NCBI GenBank assembly: GCA_964019155.1
Contig: OZ025245.1
Location: 15,726,019-15,790,018 of the forward strand
DNA from: Osedax fenrisi
Taxonomy: Eukaryota > Annelida > Polychaeta > Sabellida > Siboglinidae
Length of the DNA stretch: 64,000 nt
Reading direction: 5' to 3'
This document shows, in pieces, positions 24,338-37,400 of the stretch. The position numbers and the translations under genes are program-made. The notes under the pieces were generated by a model. It was not told where the DNA came from. It saw nothing but the letters and a program-made list of their open reading frames with translations, and did no database searches. Numbering within the stretch: the stretch's first letter is position 1; each line of letters begins with the position of its first letter.

Positions 24338-26383
24338 AGGTGTGTGTGTGAGTGTAGTGGTGTGTGTAGGTGTGTGTGTAGGTGTGTGTGTGTGTGTGTG
24401 AGTGTAATTTTAATGGTTTATTTAAATACTTAACTATATAAAATATATCTCATCAAAAGTGTATAGATAATATACAAATAATCTGCAACACAGTTGCTAG
24501 AAGTGTGTGTATGTGTGTGTGTATGTGTATTACCGTTATAGGGTAGTAGTAGTAGTGGTAGTAGTGATGGTAGTAGTGATGGTAGTAGTGATGGTAGTAG
24601 TGATGGTAGTAGTGATGGTAGTAGTGATGGTAGTGATGGTAGTAGTGATGGTAGTAGTGATGGTAGTAGTGATGGTAGTAGTGATGGTAGTAGTGATGGT
24701 AGTAGTGATGGTAGTAGTGATGGTAGTAGTGATGGTAGTAGTGATGGTAGTAGTGATGGTAGTAGTGATGGTAGTAGTGATGGTAGTAGTGATGGTAGTA
24801 GTGATGGTAGTGATGGTAGTAGTGATGGTAGTAGTGATGGTAGTAGTGATGGTAGTAGTGATGGTAGTAGTGATGGTAGTAGTGATGGTAGTAGTGATGG
24901 TAGTAGTGATGGTAGTAGTGATGGTAGTAGTGATGGTAGTAGTGATGGTAGTAGTGATGGTAGTAGTGATGGTAGTAGTGATGGTAGTGATGGTAGTAGT
25001 GATGGTAGTAGTGATGGTAGTAGTGATGGTAGTAGTGATGGTAGTAGTGATGGTAGTAGTGATGGTAGTAGTGATGGTAGTAGTGATGGTAGTAGTGATG
25101 GTAGTAGTGATGGTAGTAGTGATGGTAGTAGTGATGGTAGTAGTGATGGTAGTAGTGATGGTAGTGATGGTAGTAGTGATGGTAGTAGTGATGGTAGTAG
25201 TGATGGTAGTAGTGATGGTAGTAGTGATGGTAGTAGTGATGGTAGTAGTGATGGTAGTAGTGATGGTAGTAGTGATGGTAGTAGTGATGGTAGTAGTGAT
25301 GGTAGTAGTGATGGTAGTAGTGATGGTAGTAGTGATGGTAGTAGTGATGGTAGTAGTGATGGTAGTAGTGATGGTAGTAGTGATGGTAGTAGTGATGGTA
25401 GTAGTGATGGTAGTAGTGATGGTAGTAGTGATGGTAGTAGTGATGGTAGTAGTGATGGTAGTAGTGATGGTAGTAGTGATGGTAGTAGTGATGGTAGTAG
25501 TGATGGTAGTAGTGATGGTAGTAGTGATGGTAGTAGTGATGGTAGTAGTGATGGTAGTAGTGATGGTAGTAGTGATGGTAGTAGTGATGGTAGTAGTGAT
25601 GGTAGTAGTGATGGTAGTAGTGGTGGTAGTAGTGATATGTGTGAATGTGCTACTGTATCCAAATGCTGCTTGTTGTATTAATGTGTGTATGTGTGTGTGT
25701 GTGTATGTGTGTGTGTGTGTGTGTGTATGCGATATCATCATTAGAGGATGCTGGTTGTATTACTGGCGTTGTATGTGTACTAGTGATGCAGTAAATGATG
25801 CCAGTCAAATCCAAAGCATCAACGCAGTCTCAGTCTCAGTTACCTAAAGTCTCAACTCGGCTCCGGCTCTTTTTTTCCCCGAAACCAAAAGTCTCGGCTC
25901 GGCATCAAAAACTCGGCAGCATTTACATCACTAGTGTGTACCGTAATCACGTCTGGCTAATAGTATTACAATACTATATAATATATATGTGTGTGTGTGT
26001 ATGTTACTTTAGCCGTGTGGTGCTGGTCGTATTAATGTGTATGCACTAGGGGCGCTGGAACGATGGTGTGTATGTAACCTTGTAACCTTGTAACCAATTT
26101 GTTTAGACACTGCGATCAACATCAGTAATGAGTTTTCGGCGGTGTATCGTATATTAATTATTATAAGCTATATTAAATAGATGTGTTTTCAATTTGACTT
26201 TATTTGGGGGACCAACCAATCAAAATAAATTGTGCGGTAAATGTGGGCAGGGGGACCAATACATAGGAGGTCCCCCTAGATTTTAAAGTAGGGGGAGACA
26301 TATCCCCCCCCGCCCCCCTGTTGCAGCGCCCCCCTAGTAAGCTGTATGTGAACTGTGATCGTGTGTTGCTGGTCGTAGTAATA

Positions 26384-26416
<33 letters not shown>

Positions 26417-27008
26417 GTTTCATCTAAAATATAGATTCTAAATAATATTTATAAATACAATTTAATTATAATTTTGATATGAATTATTAATTGTTTACAA
26501 TTGAATGTTTATTTAGACACTTAAATAAATCATAAATGATTTCTCAAAAATGTATACATATAAATTATTGCATTTTATGATTTGTAGATAAATGATTGAT
26601 TTGTTGTCCTAGTGAAACCTTTATTATGGTGCCGGGAAGTTGATCTAGAATAAACGCCATGAATACTGCTACAATTCCGTATACAACCACTAGAAATCAA
26701 GTGAAAATAATTAATATCGTTTAAAAATAAATTACTATTTTATAGAATTATATATATAAATGATAAATTAGAATTTAATAAATTTGAATTAAATAGTATG
26801 TTACGTATATATAATATTGATTATAAACAATAATTATAGATGTACAATTTAAATTTAAATTGGTATTAAATAAATGAAATATAAAACAAGTTACAATTGA
26901 TTATAATCAATTGTATCTTGATACAAATCGATAAAAACTATAAACTGAAATATATGTATATGCACTGCATATTATGCAGTATATTAAGCAAATTCTATGT
27001 GTATGGTA

Positions 27009-27073
<65 letters not shown>

Positions 27074-27300
27074 TAATAATATCTTTATATATATAATAGT
27101 TTGGCTAACGCCTAGATGAATAAAGAAGTATAGCTTATCAAGTCATTCATCTATTTATAGATTAAAAGGAGAACAATAATCAATTAAAATAAATATAAAA
27201 GTAACATAAAATAATAAAATTAAATAAATATATAAATACAGAATATAATAAAATACTAGTATAATAAAATAAGTATATAATAAATATAAACAATAATAAT

Positions 27301-27374
<74 letters not shown>

Positions 27375-28363
27375 ATTGGTTATAGAGGATATAGATAGAG
27401 GTAAAGAAGGTGGATAGAGAGAGATAATAAGATAAAGGTAGAGAGAGATATATAGATAGTGGCAGTGGTAGAAGAGATAGCTAGTGGTGAGAGAGATAGT
27501 GGTATAAATAGCAGAAAAAGCTAGTGGTATAGATAGTGGATAGATATAGAGATAGTGGTATGAATAGTGGATAGAAGAGAGAGATAGTGGCAGAGAGAGA
27601 GAGAGAGAGAGCTAGTTACCAATAGCCTTGGTTACGAAGGATGCCTTAAGCTCTGATATGCCAGGGAAACAGGGTTTCAGCAGATCTTCCCAAGTATTAG
27701 CCGATGCTCCACTCAATGATGACGATATGGAACTGCAGAGTTGTAATTCTATTGTTAATATATTCATTTGTAATGGTGTATTCTGTTAATAAAGTATGTA
27801 CATAAATAATATATAATGGTTTTAATAAAAAGTTATATTATATAATTATACAAATTATATAATTAACAATAATATACTAGTAAATATAATATAATATAGA
27901 TAATATAATTACGGTTTTCATTACATGATATTATGAACATGATTTATACATTTAAATACAAATATATTTAATTTACTTCAAAGTAAACATAGATCTAATA
28001 GCACAAGTGAAATAATGCTCGGAATAGCTTGAGTAACAATCTACTAGTTGCCGTAGTAACTATCTCGAGCTAGTAGGTATTGTACAATAGTGGAGTGATT
28101 ATGTAATACCACTAGTATTACCCAACTACACTGTTATAGGTTCATAATGAAGAGGCAAAAGGTCATAACCTCATATTCTGGGAACCAAAAGGAAAGCGAA
28201 AACAAGGACGGCGCGCAGTGTAGACAATTTAAAGGAAGATACCGACTTGGAGGAAATTGATGAAATCAGGAATGTGATGATGATGATGAGAGATGTTTGG
28301 AAGAAAATTGAAAAATCAGTTCGAACGAGAGTTCGACTAAAGTAAGTAAGTAAGTAAGTAAGT

Positions 28364-28415
<52 letters not shown>

Positions 28416-31400
28416 GTAAGTAAGTAAGTAAGTAAGTATAATGTTATTACTGAGCATGAGATAGATAAAGATAGATAGATACAAATGTATTGCGACAAAC
28501 ACATTGAACGTTACGTATAGATGTTGCTTTATCGGCGATGTTATAAACTTAAACGAATATTTCTCTGAAGATATCACGAATCTCCGACTAGATATGGTAT
28601 CCGTAGTATAAGCTAAACATAGCTTCTGGGTATCCCTCCGATTATTATAGCCAATATTCGGTATATAAATTCATTCATTCAGATGCTAGAGACAGAGTGG
28701 GATGGAGAATAGCTACCATGGACGATCTCCATCAGGCTAGGCTTCCACTCGACTTCCACTCGACTTCCAATCGACTTCCACTCTACTTCCAATCGACTTC
28801 CACTCTACTTCCACTCGACGCCACGAGGTATAAACTTAGGATTTCAGAAAAAGGTTTCAAATAACAACGAAACTGAGACTTAACAACGAAACGATAATCA
28901 CGCCGTTATTACGCAACCAAACTATTACGCAATACTACAAGTTATTACGCAATCGCACTGTTATTATGCAATACCACCAGATATTACGCAATACAAACAG
29001 TTATTATATAATATCACCAGTTATTACGCAAAATCACCATTTATCATATAACCACCAGTTATTATACAACCAAACTATTACGCAATACCACCAGTTATTA
29101 CGCAACACAAACAGTATTACGCAACACCAACAGTTACATACAACCCCACCAGTTATTAAGCAACCCCACCAGTACCACCAGTATTATCACCAGTAGTACC
29201 ACCAGAAGCACTAACCTCAGAGAACCTCCGTAGATCATGGCCATGAACACGCCGATTACGCCCCTGTAACGGCTGAACACTTGTATCATGTAGACAGGCA
29301 GTAACTAGATCACGTGGGGGCAGGGTTACATTATTATAGTGTGTGGTGGCAATGTATTCGTAGGCTTATTCGTGTGAGATAAAGCTTTCGTTGAAATACA
29401 TTATTTCTATTGTGCTATCTATTAACTTTCAAACGCAAAGAAATTATTATTATTAATATATATATATATATATATATACATATATAATTGTAAATTGATG
29501 TATATAAATGTGATACGTGGTTTATATATAAAATTATATGAATATAAACCCCCTTTAAAGATACTATATTTCAGGCAAGTTGACGGAATGTGAAGGGGGT
29601 ATCCCGCTACAATTGTAGTTAACTTGCTAGAAAATCGTTTTAAAGTTAAATTATTTCCGGCAAGTTGCCTGAAATACTTGTTGTAGGATACCCCCTTGAA
29701 GGACACTGCGGCGGGTGCTGATGTACTTACCAGATTATAGGTGCTGATGTACTTACCAGATTATAGGTGCTGATGAACTTACCAGATTATAGGTGCTGAT
29801 GTACTTACCAGATTATAGGTGCTGATGTACTTACCAGATTATAGGTGCTGGTGTACTTACCAGATAGTAGGTGCTGATGTACTTACCAGATTATATGTGC
29901 TGATGTACTTACCAGATTATAGGTGCTGATGTACTTACCAGATTATAGGTGCTGATGTACTTACCAGATAGTAGGTGCTGATGTACTTACCAGATTATAG
30001 GTGCTGATGTACTTACCAGATAGTAGGTGCTGATGTACTTACCAGATTATAGGTGCTGATGTACTTACCAGATAGTAGGTGCTGATGTACTTACTAGATT
30101 ATAGGTGCTGATGTACTTACCAGATTATAGGTGCTGATGTACTTACTAGATTATAGGTGCTGATGTACTTACCAGATTATAGGTGCTGGTGTACTTACCA
30201 GATAGTAGGTGCTGATGTACTTACCAGATAGTAGGTGCTGATGTACTTACCAGATAGTAGGTGCTGATGTACTTACCAGATTATATGTGCTGATGTACTT
30301 ACCAGATTATAGGTGCTGATGTACTTACCAGATTATAGGTGCTGGTGTACTTACCAGATAGTAGGTGCTGATGTACTTACCAGATTATAGGTGCTGATGT
30401 ACTTACCAGATAGTAGGTGCTGATGTACTTACCAGATAGTAGGTGCTGGTGTACTTACCAGATAGTAGGTGCTGATGTACTTACCAGATTATAGGTGCTG
30501 ATGTACTTACCAGATTATAGGTGCTGATGTACTTACTAGATTATAGGTGCTGATGTACTTACCAGATTATAGGTGCTGGTGTACTTACCAGATAGTAGGT
30601 GCTGATGTACTTACCAGATAGTAGGTGCTGATGTACTTACCAGATAGTAGGTGCTGATGTACTTACCAGATTATAGGTGCTGATGTACTTACCAGATAGT
30701 AGGTGCTGATGTACTTACCAGATTATAGGTGCTGATGTACTTACCAGATAGTAGGTGCTGATGTACTTACCAGATAGTAGGTGCTGATGTACTTACCAGA
30801 TAGTAGGTGCTGATGTACTTACCAGATTATAGGTGCTGATGTACTTACCAGATAGTAGGTGCTGATGTACTTACCAGATTATAGGTGCTGATGTACTTAC
30901 CAGATAGTAGGTGCTGATGTACTTACCAGATTATAGGTGCTGATGTACTTACCAGATAGTAGGTGCTGATGTACTTACCAGATTATAGGTGCTGATGTAC
31001 TTACCAGATTATAGGTGCTGATGTACTTACTAGATTATAGGTGCTGATGTACTTACCAGATAGTAGGTGCTGATGTACTTACCAGATTATAGGTGCTGAT
31101 GTACTTACCAGATTATAGGTGCTGATGTACTTACCAGATTATAGGTGCTGATGTACTTACTAGATTATAGGTGCTGATGTACTTACCAGATTATAGGTGT
31201 TGATGTACTTACTAGATTATAGGTGCTGATGTACTTACCAGATAGTAGGTGCTGATGTACTTACCAGATTATAGGTGCTGATGTACTTACCAGATAGTAG
31301 GTGCTGATGTACTTACCAGATTATAGGTGCTGATGTACTTACCAGATTATAGGTGCTGATGTACTTACTAGATTATAGGTGCTGATGTACTTACCAGATA

Positions 31401-34400
31401 GTAGGTGCTGATGTACTTACCAGATTATAGGTGCTGATGTACTTACCAGATTATAGGTGCTGATGTACTTACCAGATTATAGGTGCTGATGTACTTACCA
31501 GATTATAGGTGCTGATGTACTTACCAGATTATAGGTGCTGGTGTACTTACCAGATAGTAGGTGCTGATGTACTTACCAGATAGTAGGTGCTGATGTACTT
31601 ACCAGATTATAGGTGCTGATGTACTTACCAGATTATAGGTGCTGATGTACTTACCAGATAGTAGGTGCTGATGTACTTACCAGATTATAGGTGCTGATGT
31701 ACTTACCAGATAGTAGGTGCTGATGTACTTACCAGATTATAGGTGCTGATGTACTTACCAGATTATAGGTGCTGGTGTACTTACCAGATAGTAGGTGCTG
31801 ATGTACTTACCAGATTATAGGTGCTGATGTACTTACCAGATAGTAGGTGCTGATGTACTTACCAGATTATAGGTGCTGGTGTACTTACCAGATAGTAGGT
31901 GCTGATGTACTTACCAGATTATAGGTGCTGATGTACTTACCATATAGTAGGTGCTGATGTACTTACCAGATAGTAGGTGCTGATGTACTTACCAGATAGT
32001 AGGTGCTGATGTACTTACCAGATTATAGGTGCTGATGTACTTACCAGATAGTAGGTGCTGATGTACTTACCAGATTATAGGTGCTGATGTACTTACCAGA
32101 TAGTAGGTGCTGATGTACTTACCAGATTATAGGTGCTGGTGTACTTACCAGATAGTAGGTGCTGATGTACTTACCAGATTATAGGTGCTGATGTACTTAC
32201 CAGATAGTAGGTGCTGATGTACTTACCAGATAGTAGGTGCTGATGTACTTACCAGATAGTAGGTGCTGATGTACTTACCAGATTATAGGTGCTGATGTAC
32301 TTACCAGATTATAGGTGCTGGTGTACTTACCAGATTATAGGTGCTGATGAACTTAGCACCCTTAGGGTCGCATTCACTGTCCACGAAATGAGTGAAGATG
32401 ATGAAGCCCCCGTAGCAGACCAGCGACGCCATGCAGAACACTGTGGGTATGGCTAGTAGTACTACCCTGTGTGTGGGGGGGGGTGTGTGGGGGGTGTGTA
32501 TGGGGGTGTAGGGGGGGGTGTATGTGTGGGGGTGTGGGTGTGGGGGTGTGGGTATGGGGGTGTGTGTAGGGGTGTGTGTTAGTGGGGGTGTATGGATGTG
32601 TGGGTGTTGGTGGGTGTGTGGGTGTGAGGGTGTGGGTGGGTGTGTATGGGTGTGTGTGGATCATCGATGTAAATAAAAGTTTTATTTACTTTTATTTACA
32701 TCGATGGTGTGAGTGTATTATAATGGGGAGCTATAAATATAAACAGAACACTGTGGGAATAGATAGTAGTACTACTTTGTGGATGTATGTTTGTATGTAT
32801 GTGTGTATGTATGTATATGTATGAGGGTGTGGGTTTGGGTGTGTTTTAGAACATTAGAACATGGAGAGGAACTGCAGGGGGATGTCACTATATACACCCA
32901 CACACACTATTGTAGATACAGCAATGCATTAAGCACATATATATACATTATTAGTATGGAAAAATACCTATATCTTAACCCCAACTAACTAACTCTGCCT
33001 TACCCCGCACAAACCTCCTAGCTTGTTTAAGTGTAGGTGTAGATCAATACATATGCCATACCCTACCCCACCCCACTTCTAATCTGCTAGCTTGTTTCAA
33101 TGTAGGAAAAGAGACATATCACTGCACTGAAGCAAGAGAGATGCAGTAACCCCCCGCCCGCCCCCTACACATACTAACCCTACCCTACAAGTTAACCTCC
33201 TAACTTGTTTCAGTACTGGTGCGGAGCAGTACCTTTACCCTAACTCCAGCCAATCATATCCCTACTCTATTTAACCCCACCCTGGCACCAACCTCTAAGC
33301 TCGCTTTAACATAGTTGAGAGTAATACCTCTGTACCGAGGCTTGAGAAATACTGTTGCCCCCCTAGACTAACACTCCTACCTCTACTCTACTCTACCCCC
33401 ACCCCCCCCCGCCCCACCTCCTAGCCTGCTTCAGCGTGGGTGTGGAGCAATACCTCTGCACCGATGCCTGACTGATACCTCCACCCCCCCACACCCCCTC
33501 CAACCCCACCCACTAACCTCCTAGCCTGCTTCAGCGTGGGTGTAGAGCAATACCTCTGCACCGAGGCCTGACTGATACCGTAGCCGGACATCCAGAACAT
33601 GCAGTAGCCGATGATGAACGTCCACGCCGTGTGTCTCTCTCGTGGGTCTACGGAGAATCTGTGTGTAGCGGGTGAGTCATCCTTAGCGATGAGTCATCGG
33701 TAGTAGCGCGCGATGAGTCACCGGTAGTAACGCGAGTAGTCACCGATAGTAGTGTGTTGAGTCATCGGTAGTAGCGCGATGAGTCATCGGTAGTAGCGCG
33801 CGATGAGTCATCAGTATCAGTCTATTATCAGTGTGCACTCGCGGTACTACCTAGTACTATAACTATAACTATAGTTATATAACATTATAAGTATACAGGA
33901 CAATGTTACCCGATATTAACTATATATAGTCAACTATATTACTCGCTATTATCTATTGGTATCAATACGATCGGTATGGCGGCTGAGAGCTAGTCGCTGA
34001 GGTCGGAGGTCAGGGAGAAGTCAGGGGCTGAGATTACTGGTGAATAATCAATTTATAAAATAGAAAAGTTTATATCCGAATCGTAGAAATGAATTAACCC
34101 TTACTGGTACGACGATAGTTATTATAAGATAACAATGCTAGCTGTAACAATGGTAGCTGTTGTACTTTACGATATTCGTATCGCTTAACACGAGTGACTC
34201 CACTTTCGAGCAGCACGCATTGTTTGTGCTCGGGGGGGTGGGATAAGTGAAGTTAGCCCGATTGTGATGCGAGAGTGTAGTGCGCATCGTAATGCATCAA
34301 TGGATACCAGCGATATAGTAATTCATCAATGAATACCAGTGATATAGTGTGAAGTGATACCGTGGGGAGAGATCTCGCGTGCACTAATAATATATATATC

Positions 34401-37400
34401 AATGTATATAATTATTTATAAATAGTAGAATTTCCGCTGCGCACGAAATCACCGACACCAAAACAATCGGGCCCCCCTCGCACGAGATCTCCCGCTACCC
34501 TTATCGAGTAGTATAGTTAGTGGTGCTATTCGCGCTTGTGTATACGATGGTACGATGGTACTATTGCTATCTTGCAATGAATTAAGGTACGCCATGTATT
34601 CTATAACAGGCTACAACGATAGCAGATACGCTATAGCTTATTTTGAAGCCGTTTAGGTGGAAATACACATTTTGATATAAACTAGAAAACACAACAGAAA
34701 ACAACAACAATTCTTCTAAATAATAGTACTATTATTATTATTACATTATATCCTATTTAATACATTAAGGGCTACATAAATATACATTAAATAGGGGTAA
34801 TACCCGACACGGGGGGTGGATACAAACGATATCATCTCTATCCGGTTGTGCGCTTTCATTGTGCTGAATACATGCGATACTCCTCCAACGTTATAGGAAC
34901 CCTGTAAGAGGTGCATAGGTAATAGGCATAAGATATAAACATATATATATATATGTATATTTACCATATATTATTTAATATCCACTATACAATCAGATTT
35001 AAATGGGCGTTACTTTTAGTTAACACACTCGATTAATATTTATTCTAATTATTATTACCATATAAAAATATATATATTTATATTAGTATTTATATATATA
35101 TATATATATATATATGATGATGATAATAAGGTTTATTAACACTTATCATAGATGTGGCCACCCCTCATAGGTGCATATAGAGAACAATAAATAAATAAAA
35201 TAAATAAATAAGATAAATAATTATTTATAATTAAACAAAATGATAAAATAGAATAATTTATAAAATAGTAATGCTGTATGATTAAAATAAGTGAAGATAT
35301 TACATTGATGATATGTAGGCCTTGAGGTATGTAATAAAGGACAGTATATATATATATATATTGTGAGTGTATACATAGATGTGTTTATGCACTTATTTTT
35401 ATATTATTTTATGTGGGTTGTGTATTTATGTTGTATATATATATGTATATATCTATATAAGTAATAAATTAATAGTCCACCTTTTTATAAAGTATTTTCT
35501 TGGTATTCATTTATAGTAATAGTAATAGTAAAAAGTGTAAACAAAGAAATATATATATATATGTATATTATGTATATATATATATACACATACACATAGG
35601 AGTGTGATCAATGCATGTGAACTATGTAAACATTGCCAGTAGTAAATAGCTAGACAGATAGTTTGTGTAAACACTGAAGTGTATTATACAAACTTATAAC
35701 AACATCATGCTAGGCATCCTAATGCACTAGGTTATTAACTGTGACTAGTGTGATACTATAATATACTATACTATACTATACTATAGTATACTATAGTATA
35801 GATAAAGAGTAAACATGAATATAAACAACATAGTAGTCAAAGGAAAGAGAAATGATATTGGTTGTAGATAGGGGCGCTGCAACAGAGGGGGACAGGGGGA
35901 GGGATGTTCCCCCCACTTTAAAATCTAGGGGGACCTCCTATGTATTGGTCCTCCCCCCACTTTTACCACAACATTTATTTTGATTGGTTAGTCCCTCCTA
36001 CATACACACCATCGTTACAGCGCCCCTAGTCAGAGAAAGTAAGTATTTGGTTGATTGTAAGCCTAAGTCAAAACTTGAACACTTGGACTTAGAATTAGAC
36101 TGAAGACTAGACTATGTTTAAATGTGGAATGAATATGAGTGTGTTTCATAGCAACGAATGCGGCATGTAAGAGATTAGAACTTGACACCGATAGGTAGGT
36201 ATAAGTTGATAAATTATAAAAGAGTTTGTAGAAATACGATCAAAATAATGCTTTATCGATATCAATGGTTATGTAAATAAAATATTAAATATATTCCTAT
36301 AGATGATATATGTTAAGATATTAATGTAATAATATTAGTGTTAACTTAATAAACACTCAAACGCCCATATTTAGTGTTACAGCATTACGAGGAATACTGT
36401 AGACAGAATGCGATACATTAAGGAGATGTAAATAAGTAGATACTTAAGGAGATACATTAAGAAGATGAATACAAAGTATACATTTTAAGGGGATCCCGCA
36501 CATTTAAAGTGATGATAATATATTTTTTTTAATATTTTTTTTATTATATATTAATACTTATTGTAGTGTTTTTTAGTATCTGTTAAAAAATTAGAAATAA
36601 ATTCAGTCTAGAAATGGCATAAAAATATGTTTTATGACGATAAGATAATGCTATATTATATACTATTTTGGTAAATTGAATGAATAGAATATCAGTTCTA
36701 TTTTTTTTAGTAGACCTATGTTTTTCCTATCTATTTACACACGAAATTGGCAAATTGCGTGTTATGTGCGGGATTCCCTTAATGTAAAAAGGGAACCGCT
36801 ATTTATTAAGCGGTGAATTATGAAATGTACATACATAAAATGCATTGTTTGAATGAAAATGTACATTTAAATATATTCAATATGTTTAATTTAATCATAT
36901 CTTATAATAATATTAAAATGTTATCGATTAAAATACACAGTATACTGTGTATGTATACTATACTATAAATACACATTAGTATTGAAATAATCAATGTTAT
37001 GATTGAAACAAAACAACAAAAGTAGACTATTCTATTTTTATGTATTTATTTATTATTGTTTCTTTTATTTAAATGAATCATTTATTTATATACATTACTA
37101 TCCTAAATGTCTGTAATTATTATACACTTAGAAATATTTAAACTAGTTGAATTTCTAAATAAACAAACAATATATACACACACATATAATCACATGTAGA
37201 CATATTAATAGATTTATTATAAGTTGTGAAGAGAGACTAAACCTTGATCACCTTGCATATATATATATAAATTAAAGCCTATTAACCACACACACATATT
37301 TTGATATATATTTAAAGTGTATATATCATGTAGATACACACACTCGCACACACAAACTGTTAACCTTCACACCCTCACACACACACCCACACACACACAC

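Noticed and set aside
24430..25847. Open frames of 400-446 codons on both strands (LLPS, ITTT and MVVV repeats)
   Set aside because: They are read-through of the 12-bp repeat and have no unique sequence or family motif.
29714..32340. CRISPR-like array
   Set aside because: Units are contiguous with no spacers, and the setting is a eukaryotic intron.
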